64,000 nt of DNA from Caballeronia cordobensis (GCF_001544575.2 NZ_FCNY02000022.1:1-64000); one strand, 5' to 3'. Shown: positions 8,058 through 17,036, numbered from the stretch's first letter. A program made the numbers and translations. The notes: generated by a model from the letters alone, not told the origin.

Positions 8058-9848
8058 ATGACTTATCAAGCCCCAGTCAAGGACATGCTGTTCGTGATGA
8101 AGGAACTCGCGGACATCGACCGCATCGCCGCGCTGCCCGGTCACGAGGACGCGGGCTTCGATACGGCGCAGGCCGTCGTCGAGGAAGCCGCGCGTTTCTG
8201 CGGCGAAGTCATCGGGCCGCTGAACGTGGCGGGCGACCGCAATCCGAGCGCCTGGGCGAACGGCGAAGTCACGACGACGCCCGGCTTCAAGGACGCGTTC
8301 CGCCAGTTCTCGGAAGGCGGCTGGCAAGGCGTCGTGCATCCGGCGGATTTCGGCGGCCAGGGCTTGCCGAAGCTCGTCGCGACGCCGTGCATCGAAGCGC
8401 TCAATTCGGCGAATCTCGCGTTCGCGCTGTGTCCGCTCTTGACCGACGGCGCGATCGAAGCGCTGCTCACCGCGGGCAGCGACGAGCAGAAGGCGCTTTA
8501 TCTGCCGAAGTTCATCGGCGGTGAATGGACCGGCACGATGAACCTGACCGAGCCGCAGGCAGGCTCCGATCTGGCGCTCGTGCGCACGCGCGCCGAGCCG
8601 CAGGGCGATGGCAGCTACAAGATCTTCGGCACGAAGATTTTCATCACGTACGGCGAGCACGACATGGCGAAGAACATCGTGCATCTGGTGCTCGCGCGCA
8701 CGCCCGACGCGCCCGAAGGCGTGAAAGGCATTTCGCTCTTTCTCGTGCCGAAATTCCTCGTCGGCGACGACGGCTCGCTCGGCCCGCGCAACGACGTGCA
8801 TTGCGTCTCGATCGAGCACAAGCTCGGCATCAAGGCGAGCCCGACGGCCGTGCTGCAATACGGCGATCACGGCGGCGCGATCGGCTATCTGATTGGCGAG
8901 GAGAATCGCGGCCTCGAATACATGTTCATCATGATGAACGCGGCGCGTTTTGCCGTGGGCATGCAGGGCGTCGCGATCGCCGAGCGCGCGTATCAGCAGG
9001 CGGTCGCGTATGCGAAAGAACGCGTGCAGAGCCGCCCGGTCGATGGCAGCGCGAAAGAGCCGGTGACGATCATCCATCATCCCGACGTGCGCCGCATGCT
9101 CGCGACGATGCGCGCTTACACCGAAGGCGCGCGCTCGCTCGCCTATGTCGCGGCGTCGCACAGCGATCTCGCGCACGGTCTTGCGGACGAGGACGCGCGC
9201 CAGAGCCATCAGGCGATCTACGAGTATCTGGTGCCGATCGTGAAGGGCTTCAGCACGGAAATGTCGATCGAAGTCGCGAGCCTCGGGGTGCAGGTGCACG
9301 GCGGCATGGGCTTCATCGAGGAGACGGGCGCGGCGCAGCACTATCGCGATGCGCGCATTCTGACGATCTACGAGGGCACCACGGCGATTCAGGCGAACGA
9401 TCTCGTCGGCCGCAAGACGGTGCGCGACGGTGGCCGTGCGGCGCAGGCGCTGCTCGCGCAGATCGACCAGACCATTGCGGCGCTCGCCGAAGTGGACGGC
9501 CAGGCGTTCAAGTCGATGCATCGGCACTTGAGCGCGGCGAGCCTGTCGCTCGCGCGCTCGATCGAGTTCGTCGTCGCGAAGTTCAAGAGCGATCCGAATG
9601 CCGTGTTCGCGGGCAGCGTGCCGTATCTGCGGCTTGCGGGCATCGCGCTGTGCGGCTGGCAAATGGCGCGCGCGATGCTCGTTTCGCACGCGAAGCGCGC
9701 GGAGGACGAGCGCTTCCACACGGCGAAGATCGCGACGGCCGAGTTCTTCGCGGAGCACATTCTGTCGCTCGCGCCGGGGATCGAAGCGTCGATCGTCAGC
9801 GCGAAGGGCAACGAAGGCGTGCTCGCGCTGAGCGAAGATCAGTTCTGA
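8058..9848 (+). CDS. Acyl-CoA dehydrogenase with C-terminal extension (DmdC-like, about 600 residues)
   Basis: FAD enzyme introducing a 2,3 double bond into acyl-CoA and reducing EtfAB, which is encoded just upstream. At 596 residues it belongs to the long subfamily (DmdC/FadE5-like, with an extra C-terminal domain) rather than the 380-residue short type. Visible are the flavin-contact motif GTMNLTEPQAGSDLALVRT, then GTKIFITYGEHDMA, and the catalytic-base region RILTIYEGTTAIQANDLVGR, where the Glu is intact. The ATG at 8058 has AGGAGA 8-13 nt upstream. Substrate is unknown; medium or long fatty acyl-CoA or methylmercaptopropionyl-CoA are family options. Confidence 0.9.
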   Translation: MTYQAPVKDMLFVMKELADIDRIAALPGHEDAGFDTAQAVVEEAARFCGEVIGPLNVAGDRNPSAWANGEVTTTPGFKDAFRQFSEGGWQGVVHPADFGGQGLPKLVATPCIEALNSANLAFALCPLLTDGAIEALLTAGSDEQKALYLPKFIGGEWTGTMNLTEPQAGSDLALVRTRAEPQGDGSYKIFGTKIFITYGEHDMAKNIVHLVLARTPDAPEGVKGISLFLVPKFLVGDDGSLGPRNDVHCVSIEHKLGIKASPTAVLQYGDHGGAIGYLIGEENRGLEYMFIMMNAARFAVGMQGVAIAERAYQQAVAYAKERVQSRPVDGSAKEPVTIIHHPDVRRMLATMRAYTEGARSLAYVAASHSDLAHGLADEDARQSHQAIYEYLVPIVKGFSTEMSIEVASLGVQVHGGMGFIEETGAAQHYRDARILTIYEGTTAIQANDLVGRKTVRDGGRAAQALLAQIDQTIAALAEVDGQAFKSMHRHLSAASLSLARSIEFVVAKFKSDPNAVFAGSVPYLRLAGIALCGWQMARAMLVSHAKRAEDERFHTAKIATAEFFAEHILSLAPGIEASIVSAKGNEGVLALSEDQF

Positions 9849-9852
9849 AAAC

Positions 9853-9883
9853 GACAAACGGCGCCTCGCGGGCGCCGTTTGTC
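9853..9883. terminator. Bidirectional terminator between the acyl-CoA dehydrogenase gene and dadA
   Basis: GACAAACGGCGCC and GGCGCCGTTTGTC form a 13-bp perfect stem with a 5-nt loop between two convergent genes. On the minus strand the stem is followed by GTTTTC. Confidence 0.75.
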
Positions 9884-9900
9884 ATTGAACGGGGACGAAC

Positions 9901-11193
9901 TCAGGCGTTCGCGTATCCCGGACGGCGATTCACGCCGACATCGCCGAAATAGCGATGCACCGACAGATCGTCCGCGCGGATGGCCGGCTGCTTGCCCGAC
10001 ATGAGATCCGCGAGCAACTGGCCCGAGCCGCACGACATGGTCCAGCCGAGCGTGCCGTGGCCGGTGTTCAGGAACAGGTTCGGCACCGGCGTGCGGCCGA
10101 CGATCGGCGTGCCGTCCGGCGTCATCGGGCGCAGGCCGGTCCAGAACGTGGCGCTCGCGGTGTCGCCGCCGCCGGGGAACAGGTCGTTCACGCACATTTC
10201 GAGCGTCTCGCGGCGCGCCGCTTTCAGCTTCTTGTCGTAGCCGACGATTTCCGCCATGCCGCCCACGCGGATACGGTCGTCGAAACGCGTGATCGCGATC
10301 TTGTAGGTTTCGTCGAGCACGGTCGATACCGGCGCACGCTTCGCATCGACGACTTGCGCGGTGATCGAGTAGCCCTTCAGCGGATAAACCGGAATCTTGA
10401 CGAGATCGCCGAGCAGTTTCGGCGAGTACGAGCCCAGCGCGACGACGTACGAATCCGCCGTCACCAGTTCCTTGCCGCACTGCACGCCCGCGATCCGGCC
10501 GTTGGCGACGGCGAGCGCGTCGATCGACGTGTTGTAGCGGAACTTGACGCCGAGCGCTTCGGCCATCGCGGCGAGGCGCGTGGTGAACATCTGGCAGTCG
10601 CCGGTTTCGTCGTTCGGCAGGCGCAGGCCGCCCGTCAGCTTGTGCGATACCGCGGCGAGCGCGGGTTCGGCTTGCTTCAATTCATCGGCGGTGAGCAGTT
10701 CGAAGGGCACGTTGGCGTCCTTCAGCACGGCGATGTCCTTGCCCGCGCCATCGAATTGCTGCTGCGTGCGGAACAGTTGCAGCGTGCCGCCGGTGCGGCC
10801 TTCGTACGAAATGCCGGTGTCGGCGCGCAGCGCCTGCAGGCAGTCGCGGCTGTATTCGGCCAAGCGCACCATGCGGCCCTTGTTCACCGTGTAGCGGTCT
10901 TGCGTGCAGTTGCGCAGCATCTGCCACATCCACTGCAACTGGTTCATCGTGCCGTCGAGGCGGATGGCGAGCGGCGCGTGCTTTTCGAACATCCACTTCA
11001 CGGCCTTGAGGGGCACGCCCGGCGCGGCCCACGGCGACGCATAGCCCGGCGAGATCTGTCCGGCGTTCGCGAAGCTCGTTTCGAGGGCGGGGCCGGCTTC
11101 GCGGTCGATGACCGTGACTTCGTGGCCAGCGCGAGCAAGGTAATACGCACTCGTTACGCCGACGACGCCGCTTCCAAGAATAACGATTCGCAT
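9901..11193 (-). CDS. dadA: D-amino acid dehydrogenase (DadA)
   Basis: Membrane-associated flavoprotein that deaminates D-amino acids, mainly D-alanine, to 2-oxo acids and passes electrons to the respiratory chain. The 430-residue product begins with the dinucleotide-binding motif ILGSGVVGVTSAYYLARA and ends with the DAO-family stretch GLRPMTPDGTPIVGRTPVPN and NTGHGTLGWTMSCGSG, where FAD is bound. It is divergent from lrp with 132 bp between starts. DadA is a classic Lrp-controlled catabolic gene, so the arrangement suggests direct control. No racemase gene (dadX) is adjacent. Confidence 0.94.
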   Translation of the reverse strand: MRIVILGSGVVGVTSAYYLARAGHEVTVIDREAGPALETSFANAGQISPGYASPWAAPGVPLKAVKWMFEKHAPLAIRLDGTMNQLQWMWQMLRNCTQDRYTVNKGRMVRLAEYSRDCLQALRADTGISYEGRTGGTLQLFRTQQQFDGAGKDIAVLKDANVPFELLTADELKQAEPALAAVSHKLTGGLRLPNDETGDCQMFTTRLAAMAEALGVKFRYNTSIDALAVANGRIAGVQCGKELVTADSYVVALGSYSPKLLGDLVKIPVYPLKGYSITAQVVDAKRAPVSTVLDETYKIAITRFDDRIRVGGMAEIVGYDKKLKAARRETLEMCVNDLFPGGGDTASATFWTGLRPMTPDGTPIVGRTPVPNLFLNTGHGTLGWTMSCGSGQLLADLMSGKQPAIRADDLSVHRYFGDVGVNRRPGYANA

Positions 11194-11242
11194 GAGATCT
11201 CCGATTCGATTTCGCTGGACAGTCCACCGATGCTGCGGCAGC

Positions 11243-11270
11243 TTGTCCGTCTAGTGTTATCGCCTATAGT
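11243..11270 (+). promoter_or_regulatory. Candidate lrp promoter
   Basis: TTGTCC, a 16-bp spacer and TATAGT stand 56 bp before the lrp ATG within the dadA-lrp divergent region. Both hexamers match the sigma-70 consensus reasonably well (4/6 and 5/6). Confidence 0.45.
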
Positions 11271-11325
11271 ATTGATATCGAGCCAGTTTTAGTTATTGTA
11301 TTTGGTCGATTTTCAGGAAAAACCA

Positions 11326-11814
11326 ATGAGAACACAGCGAAATCCGGTCCGCGCGCTCGATAAGCTCGATCACAAGATCCTGAACATCCTTCAGGACGAC
11401 GGCCGCATCGCGATGAAGGACCTGGCCGAGCGCGTTGGACTGTCTGTTACGCCTTGCATCGAGCGCGTGAAACGCATGGAGCGGGATGGCGTGATCACCG
11501 GCTACTACGCGCGGGTGAACCCCATGGAATTGGGCGCGGCGCTGCTCGTATTCGTGGAGATCACGCTGGATCACAAGAGCGGCAACATGTTCGAGCAGTT
11601 CCGGCGCGAAGTGCAGAAGATTCCCGAAGTGCTCGAATGCCATCTGGTTTCGGGCGACTTCGACTATCTGATCAAGGCGCGCATCGGCGAAATGGCGGAC
11701 TACCGCAAGCTGCTCGGCGACATCCTGCTGCAACTGCCCGGCGCGGTGCAGTCGAAAAGCTATGTGGTGATGGAGGAGATCAAGGAGACGCTGAGGATCT
11801 TCGTCGAGGCGTGA
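11326..11814 (+). CDS. lrp: Lrp/AsnC family transcriptional regulator (leucine-responsive regulator)
   Basis: DNA-binding regulator responding to leucine or other amino acids; it controls amino-acid metabolism and usually its neighbours. The 162-residue product has an N-terminal winged HTH (LDHKILNILQDDGRIAMKDL then AERVGLSVTPCIERVKRM) and a C-terminal RAM ligand domain (VLECHLVSGDFDYLIKAR). Length and sequence match true Lrp rather than short AsnC paralogues. The ATG at 11326 has AGGA nine bases upstream. Divergence from dadA suggests it controls that gene and itself. Confidence 0.93.
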   Translation: MRTQRNPVRALDKLDHKILNILQDDGRIAMKDLAERVGLSVTPCIERVKRMERDGVITGYYARVNPMELGAALLVFVEITLDHKSGNMFEQFRREVQKIPEVLECHLVSGDFDYLIKARIGEMADYRKLLGDILLQLPGAVQSKSYVVMEEIKETLRIFVEA

Positions 11815-11841
11815 TTTTTCGCTTGCGACGACGCGGCGATA

Positions 11842-11857
11842 CTGTATATTTATACAG
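11842..11857. promoter_or_regulatory. LexA (SOS) box upstream of the radical SAM gene
   Basis: CTGT-atatttat-ACAG fits the LexA consensus CTGT-N8-ACAG exactly, and the dyad symmetry extends outward to 24 bp (11838-11861). It ends 24 bp before the start codon, overlapping the expected promoter, so repression by LexA and DNA-damage induction are predicted. LexA of beta-proteobacteria is known to use this enterobacterial-type box. Confidence 0.85.
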
Positions 11858-11881
11858 TATCGAACGTAGGATTTCGTCGCA

Positions 11882-13012
11882 ATGTCATCGTCTGATCGTG
11901 AGTTTCCCGTCGCGCCGCCCGCTCCGTTGAAGGGGCGAGGCGCGGTCACGAACATTCAGGGCCGCTACGAGAAAGACGAGCGCGAACGCGTCGACGACGG
12001 CTGGCTGCATGCCGGCGATCCCGACGAGGAAGGCGCGCCGCCGCTGCGCACGCAAGTGTTCGAGGAGCGCGCGAAGAGCATCCTCACGCGCAATAGCTCG
12101 CCGGACATTCCGTTTTCCGTTTCGCTCAATCCGTATCGCGGCTGCGAGCACGGCTGCATCTATTGCTTCGCGCGCCCGACGCACAGCTATCTCGGTCTGT
12201 CGCCGGGGCTCGATTTCGAAAGCCGCATCTACGCGAAGATCAACGCGCCCGAGTTGCTCGAACGCGAACTGGCGAAACCGAATTACGAACCGGAGCCCAT
12301 CGCGCTCGGCGTGAACACGGACGCGTATCAACCCGTCGAGCGCGAACTGCAAATCACGAGGCGCGTGATTCAGACGCTGCACGACTGCGGCCATCCGTTC
12401 GCGGCAATCACGAAGTCCTCGCTGATCGAGCGCGATATCGATCTGCTCGCACCGATGGCCGAGCGCGGGCAGGTGATGGCCGCCATCACCGTCACGACGC
12501 TCGACGCCGAGATCGCGCGCACGCTCGAACCGCGGGCGGCCACGCCGTCGCGGCGCCTGCGCACGATCCGCACGCTCGCCGAGGCGGGCATTCCGGTGGG
12601 CGTGAGCATCGCGCCGGTCATCCCGTTCGTGACGGAGCCGGACATGGAACGCGTGCTGGAGGCGTGTGCAGAAGCGGGCGCGACGAGCGCGAGCTATATC
12701 GTGCTTCGCCTGCCATGGGAAGTCGCGCCGCTTTTCAAGGACTGGCTCGCGGCGCATTTCCCGGATCGCGCGGATCGCGTAATGAGCCGCGTACGCGACA
12801 TGCGCGGCGGCAAGGACTACGACTCCAACTTCTCCACGCGCATGAAAGGCGAAGGCCTATGGGCCGACATGCTGAAACAGCGCTTTCAGAAAGCGACGAA
12901 GCGCCTCGGCCTCAACGCGCGGCAGCGCGGCATTTTGGACATGTCGGAGTTCAGGCAGCCAGACACGCGCGCCGCGCCGCCGCCTGCGAATCCGCAACTC
13001 GACTTGTTCTGA
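11882..13012 (+). CDS. PA0069-family radical SAM protein (spore photoproduct lyase-like)
   Basis: A 376-residue radical SAM enzyme related to SplB, the repair enzyme for spore photoproduct, and to the PA0069/Rv2578c family of unknown chemistry. The [4Fe-4S] site is CEHGCIYC (CX3CX2C), followed by FARPTHSYLGLSPG and the SAM-binding IALGVNTDAYQP strand. The C-terminal part (RVRDMRGGKDYDSNF) is typical of the family. ATG 11882 follows GTAGGA at good spacing. A perfect LexA box just upstream points to a DNA-damage role; the substrate is unknown. The gene ends 3 nt from the convergent TM2 gene. Confidence 0.9.
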   Translation: MSSSDREFPVAPPAPLKGRGAVTNIQGRYEKDERERVDDGWLHAGDPDEEGAPPLRTQVFEERAKSILTRNSSPDIPFSVSLNPYRGCEHGCIYCFARPTHSYLGLSPGLDFESRIYAKINAPELLERELAKPNYEPEPIALGVNTDAYQPVERELQITRRVIQTLHDCGHPFAAITKSSLIERDIDLLAPMAERGQVMAAITVTTLDAEIARTLEPRAATPSRRLRTIRTLAEAGIPVGVSIAPVIPFVTEPDMERVLEACAEAGATSASYIVLRLPWEVAPLFKDWLAAHFPDRADRVMSRVRDMRGGKDYDSNFSTRMKGEGLWADMLKQRFQKATKRLGLNARQRGILDMSEFRQPDTRAAPPPANPQLDLF

Positions 13013-13015
13013 ATC

Positions 13016-13519
13016 TCACTGAGACAGCGTCTTCGCCGCTTCGATCTGACTCTCGAAATACGTCTGGAACGTGAGCGCGAGGCCGGTCATCAGCAAGAAC
13101 GCGCCGATCAGCAGCGAGAAAATCACGACGAAGATGATCGTCCAGCCGGAGCGGCTGTTGCGGCCGGTATGCGCATTGAACTGCGTGTCCCATTTGGCAT
13201 CGGGGCGCAGCCCGTAGACGATCGCCGAGAGAAAGGCGGCGAGCAGGGAGATCGCGCCCGGAAAGGCCAGCACCCAGCCGAGCATCGACGTGCGCTCCGT
13301 CTCCTTGAGCAGAAGATAGCCGAACGCACCCAGAATGATGCCGACGATATGCGCCCAGCCGTACTTGTCGCGGATTCCATACAGATAGAAGCGATGCAGG
13401 CCGATGGAGCCGAACAGGAACGCAAGCGCCGCGGTGAGCGTCTTCGAGCGGAAATAGGGCGGGGCCTGCTTGCCGGCCGGCTTCGAGCCGGGTTGCGTGG
13501 CGACGGACGAGGAAGTCAT
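13016..13519 (-). CDS. TM2 domain-containing membrane protein
   Basis: A 167-residue inner-membrane protein of unknown function. After a polar N-terminus, residues about 25-75 form a TM2 domain (ALAFLFGSIGLHRFYLYG, then DKYGWAHIVGIILGAFGYLL), a pair of helices with a conserved short loop. Two further hydrophobic segments follow near residues 80-100 and 130-150. The ATG at 13519 was chosen because upstream codons up to 13573 encode a proline-rich stretch that looks non-coding. It converges on the radical SAM gene with no visible terminator between them. Confidence 0.82.
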   Translation of the reverse strand: MTSSSVATQPGSKPAGKQAPPYFRSKTLTAALAFLFGSIGLHRFYLYGIRDKYGWAHIVGIILGAFGYLLLKETERTSMLGWVLAFPGAISLLAAFLSAIVYGLRPDAKWDTQFNAHTGRNSRSGWTIIFVVIFSLLIGAFLLMTGLALTFQTYFESQIEAAKTLSQ

Positions 13520-13697
13520 CAGCGAAAGCGGTGGTGGAGGGAGGCGGCCGTGAGCCGGACGCCGGTATCTCATTTTACGCCGACGACCCGGTGCTCCACC
13601 AAGGTCACGTTGCCGCGGCGGGACAATACCCGGTATGCGCGAATGCGCGCGCCCGTGTCACGAAAAACGCCTTTCATCCAAAAAATGCGTTAAGTGT

Positions 13698-13726
13698 TTG
13701 TTCGGGCGTCTGATTCCAGCTATAAT
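13698..13726 (+). promoter_or_regulatory. Promoter of the rpsP-rimM-trmD-rplS operon
   Basis: TTGTTC, a 17-bp spacer and a perfect TATAAT lie 46 bp before the rpsP ATG. Spacing and position fit a strong sigma-70 promoter for a ribosomal operon. Confidence 0.65.
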
Positions 13727-13771
13727 CGCCTGTTCTCGTTGTTCCGAACCCCGGTTTTCAAGGATTTCAGC

Positions 13772-14026
13772 ATGGTCATCATCCGCTTGGCTCGTGGCGG
13801 CTCGAAGAAGCGCCCGTTCTACAACATCGTCGCAACCGATTCGCGTAGCCGCCGTGACGGCCGCTTCATCGAGCGCGTGGGTTTCTACAACCCGGTCGCG
13901 ACCAAGGGCGAATCGCTGCGTATCTCGCAAGATCGCCTGACGTACTGGCAAGGCGTTGGCGCGCAACTGTCGCCGACGGTCGAGCGTCTGGTCAAGCAAG
14001 CTCAGCAAGCCCAGCCGGCTGCTTGA
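13772..14026 (+). CDS. rpsP: 30S ribosomal protein S16
   Basis: Small-subunit protein needed for 30S assembly. The 84-residue product starts MVIIRLARGGSKKRPFYNIV, the S16 signature, and has the normal length. AAGGA lies upstream of the ATG at 13772. First gene of the conserved rpsP-rimM-trmD-rplS operon; rimM follows after 54 nt. Confidence 0.98.
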   Translation: MVIIRLARGGSKKRPFYNIVATDSRSRRDGRFIERVGFYNPVATKGESLRISQDRLTYWQGVGAQLSPTVERLVKQAQQAQPAA

Positions 14027-14080
14027 GCGCGCTGAGTCGACGCTGCAACAAACGCTCGAAACCTGCCCAAAGGTTCGCTG

Positions 14081-14797
14081 ATGTCTTCGCGTGATCCACA
14101 AAACGGCCGCGACGGCGCCATCAGCCGACCGAAGCCGGGGCAAGACGAAGGTGCCGCCACGTTTGGCGCGTTTGTCCGCAAGCCGGGCACGCGTCGCGTG
14201 GCGGTCGACGTTTCGAGCGCGACGAACGAAGACGCCATCGAGGCGGTCGATAAGTTGCCCGAGGACGCGGTCGAAGTCGGCTATATCGCCGACGGATACG
14301 GTCTCAAAGGCTGGGTCAAGATCATGCCGCACGCGAACGGCAAGCAGGGCGGCGACGCACTGCTGACGGCCAGACGCTGGTGGCTGACCAAGGGCCGCGA
14401 ACGCAAGTCCGCGCGCTGCGTGCAGTCGAAAACGCATGCGGACACCATCGTGGCGCGCTTGGGCGGCTGCAACGATCGCAACGCGGCCGAGGCGTTTAAA
14501 GGCTACGCGGTGCATATCGCGCGCAGCGATTTCCCGAAGCTCGACAGCGAAGACGAATTCTACTGGGTCGATCTGATCGGCCTGGATGTCGAAAACGAGG
14601 CGGGCGTGGCTCTGGGCCGCGTCGCCGACCTGATCGACAACGGCGCGCATTCCATCCTGCGGATCGAGTATCCGGCAAGCGACAAGGATGGCAAGCCCGT
14701 CACCGGCGAGCGGTTGATTCCGTTCGTCGGCGTGTATGTGAAAACGGTGGACCGGGCGGCGAAGCGTATCGTCGTCGACTGGGACGCCGACTATTAA
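14081..14797 (+). CDS. rimM: Ribosome maturation factor RimM
   Basis: 16S rRNA processing and 30S assembly factor that binds S19 in the head domain. The 238-residue product has a variable extension of about 60 residues, then the RimM N-terminal barrel (VEVGYIADGYGLKGWVKIMP) and the PRC-barrel C-terminus (EFYWVDLIGLDVEN, ITP-like GERLIPFVGVYVKTVD). It is longer than the roughly 180-residue E. coli protein because of the N-terminal extension, which is common in Burkholderia. trmD starts 27 nt later. Confidence 0.95.
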   Translation: MSSRDPQNGRDGAISRPKPGQDEGAATFGAFVRKPGTRRVAVDVSSATNEDAIEAVDKLPEDAVEVGYIADGYGLKGWVKIMPHANGKQGGDALLTARRWWLTKGRERKSARCVQSKTHADTIVARLGGCNDRNAAEAFKGYAVHIARSDFPKLDSEDEFYWVDLIGLDVENEAGVALGRVADLIDNGAHSILRIEYPASDKDGKPVTGERLIPFVGVYVKTVDRAAKRIVVDWDADY

Positions 14798-14824
14798 TTG
14801 GCATCGAAGCGAGGAGAGAGCACG

Positions 14825-15595
14825 ATGCAGTTCGATGTCGTGACGCTCTTCCCCGAGATGTTTCGCGCGCTGACCGACTGGGGCATCACCAGCCGGGCGG
14901 TGAAGCGGGAGCGGTTCGGTCTGCGCACGTGGAATCCGCGCGATTTCACCACGGACAATTACCGCACCGTCGACGATCGCCCGTACGGCGGCGGCCCCGG
15001 CATGGTCATGCTGGCCCGCCCGCTCGAAGACGCGATCCACGCGGCGAAGGCTGCGCAGCGCGAGCAGGGCATCGCGTCGACGCGCGTCGTGATGATGTCG
15101 CCCCAAGGCGCGAAGCTCGACCACGACCGCGTGATGCGGTTTGCGCAGGAACCGGGTCTCGTGCTGCTGTGCGGCCGTTACGAAGCGATCGACCAGCGCC
15201 TGATCGACCGCGAAGTAGACGAAGAAGTGAGCCTCGGCGACTTCGTGCTGTCCGGCGGCGAGCTGCCCGCCATGGCGCTGATGGACGCCGTAGTGCGCCA
15301 GTTGCCCGGCGTTCTAAACGACGCGCAATCGGCGGTGCAGGACAGTTTCGTCGACGTACTGCTCGATTGTCCGCACTACACGCGGCCGGAAGAGTACGAA
15401 GGCGTGCGCGTGCCCGATGTGCTGCTCGGCGGCCATCACAAGGAAATCGACGCCTGGCGCAGGCGCGAAGCCTTGCGCAATACGTTCGACAAGCGGCCCG
15501 ATCTGATCGAGCGGGCGCGCAGAAACAAGATGTTGAGCCGTGCCGACGAGGCGTGGCTCGCAGAACTCGCGAAAGACGCGTCGAAGCCTGCATAG
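14825..15595 (+). CDS. trmD: tRNA (guanine-N1-)-methyltransferase TrmD
   Basis: SPOUT methyltransferase making m1G37 in tRNAs, which prevents +1 frameshifting. The 256-residue product starts MQFDVVTLFPEMFRALTDWG. The knotted SAM site is seen in the DRPYGGGPGMVM and LLCGRYEAIDQRLIDREVDEE regions and in SLGDFVLSGGELPAM. The ATG at 14825 is preceded by GAGGAGAG. Third gene of the ribosomal operon, 129 nt before rplS. Confidence 0.97.
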   Translation: MQFDVVTLFPEMFRALTDWGITSRAVKRERFGLRTWNPRDFTTDNYRTVDDRPYGGGPGMVMLARPLEDAIHAAKAAQREQGIASTRVVMMSPQGAKLDHDRVMRFAQEPGLVLLCGRYEAIDQRLIDREVDEEVSLGDFVLSGGELPAMALMDAVVRQLPGVLNDAQSAVQDSFVDVLLDCPHYTRPEEYEGVRVPDVLLGGHHKEIDAWRRREALRNTFDKRPDLIERARRNKMLSRADEAWLAELAKDASKPA

Positions 15596-15724
15596 GTTTT
15601 GGGCGGACGAGCGGGAAAATGGGGGCGTCGAGCCGTATCGGCGCCTGAAGCAAACCCATCCTCTACCGGGGCCTGACTCAGTTCAAGGCACACAACTCCG
15701 GCAAGATGGCACAAGGAGTCAGTA

Positions 15725-16114
15725 ATGAATCTGATTGAACAACTCGAGAAGGAAGAGATCGCACGCGTTCTGGGCGAGAAGACCATCCCCGACTTCGCGC
15801 CGGGCGATACCGTCATCGTCAACGTGAACGTGGTCGAAGGCACGCGTAAGCGTGTCCAGGCTTACGAAGGCGTCGTCATCGCGAAGCGCAACCGTGGCCT
15901 GAACTCGAACTTCATCGTCCGCAAGATCTCGTCGGGCGAAGGCGTCGAGCGTACGTTCCAGACCTACTCGCCGCTGCTCGCAAGCATCGTCGTGAAGCGC
16001 CGCGGTGACGTTCGTCGCGCGAAGCTCTACTACCTGCGCGAGCGTTCGGGCAAGTCGGCTCGAATCAAGGAAAAGCTGGTGTTCAAGGACAAGTCGGCTG
16101 CTTCGGCCGAGTAA
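15725..16114 (+). CDS. rplS: 50S ribosomal protein L19
   Basis: Large-subunit protein at the 30S-50S interface. The 129-residue product carries the L19 motif FAPGDTVIVNVNVVEGTRKR and VQAYEGVVIAKRNRG. AAGGAGTC stands 6-13 nt before the ATG. Last gene of the operon, closed by the terminator at 16137-16166. Confidence 0.98.
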   Translation: MNLIEQLEKEEIARVLGEKTIPDFAPGDTVIVNVNVVEGTRKRVQAYEGVVIAKRNRGLNSNFIVRKISSGEGVERTFQTYSPLLASIVVKRRGDVRRAKLYYLRERSGKSARIKEKLVFKDKSAASAE

Positions 16115-16136
16115 GTCCACTGAACAGGCAGGACGG

Positions 16137-16166
16137 AAAAAGCACCCATGCGGGTGCTTTTTTCTT
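16137..16166 (+). terminator. Rho-independent terminator after rplS
   Basis: AAAAAGCACCC pairs with GGGTGCTTTTTT around a 4-nt loop, 22 bp after the rplS stop, followed by CTTT. Confidence 0.88.
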
Positions 16167-16256
16167 TGGTGTGGTCAAATTGAGACTTCCATAGCCCGCA
16201 ATCCGACCGTGTCCACCGGCAAGACTTCAACTCCCCGCATCCTCGAACCCGAAAAG

Positions 16257-16916
16257 ATGCCCGTCCTCTCGACGGGTGAGACTCTCCCGCCCGTTCCGCC
16301 CGAGCGCCTCACGCCCGACGGCCTGCGTGCGCGCTTCAAGCTGGAGCTCGACTGGACGCAGGAAGAGCGCGAGCAGCGCATCAAGGCGATTGGCGGCGAT
16401 CCGCGCGTCGCGTCCGTGCTCGTGGCGCTCGTCGTGCGCGAAGGCGGGCTGACCGTGCTGCTGACGCAGCGCGCCGATCATCTTTCCGACCATGCGGGGC
16501 AGATCAGCTTTCCGGGCGGGCGCCGCGAGCCCGAAGACGCCGATGCCGCCGCGACCGCCTTGCGCGAGGCGCGCGAGGAAGTGGGCCTGGGCGCGGAGCA
16601 TTGCGAAGTGATCGGCGCGATGCCCGACTATCTGACGGGCACCGGCTTCAAGGTGACGCCGGTCGTCGCGCTCGTCCATCCGCCCTTCGAACTGCAGGCC
16701 GACACCTGCGAGGTCGCCGATATCTTCGAAGTGCCGCTCGACTGGCTGATGAATCCGGCCAATCACGAAGTGCGCGTATTTCGCTGGGAAGGCGGCGAAC
16801 GTCGTTTTTTTGCCATGCCGTATTCGCCGGGTGAACGTAAGGCTCCTTATTTCATCTGGGGTGCAACGGCCGGCATGTTGCGCAATTTCTATCGCTTTCT
16901 CGCAGCTCGTGCGTGA
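16257..16916 (+). CDS. Nudix hydrolase, CoA pyrophosphatase (NudL/YeaB-like)
   Basis: Predicted to hydrolyse coenzyme A to phosphopantetheine and 3',5'-ADP. The Nudix box is GGRREPEDADAAATALREAR followed by EEVGL, with the metal-binding RE..EE intact. It is preceded by the CoA-specific motif LTQRADHLSDHAGQISFP (UPF0035 signature). 219 residues from the ATG at 16257; a GTG at 16209 would add 16 residues, and neither start has a clear ribosome binding site. Single gene behind the rplS terminator. Confidence 0.88.
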   Translation: MPVLSTGETLPPVPPERLTPDGLRARFKLELDWTQEEREQRIKAIGGDPRVASVLVALVVREGGLTVLLTQRADHLSDHAGQISFPGGRREPEDADAAATALREAREEVGLGAEHCEVIGAMPDYLTGTGFKVTPVVALVHPPFELQADTCEVADIFEVPLDWLMNPANHEVRVFRWEGGERRFFAMPYSPGERKAPYFIWGATAGMLRNFYRFLAARA

Positions 16917-17036
16917 CGGCGCGGCAAGTGCGCGTGGCCGCGATCGCATGCGCAATGGCTTCGTGCGCAAAACGGCACAGGCGCTGTGCTATCGTTACGC
17001 GAAACTCGAAATAAACCGACCGTTTCGGCGCTTCGC

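Noticed and set aside
6807..9857. 1016-codon open frame antisense to etfBA and the acyl-CoA dehydrogenase
   Set aside because: It crosses a clear terminator and three genes with strong family motifs; the translation is Arg/Ala/His-rich noise.
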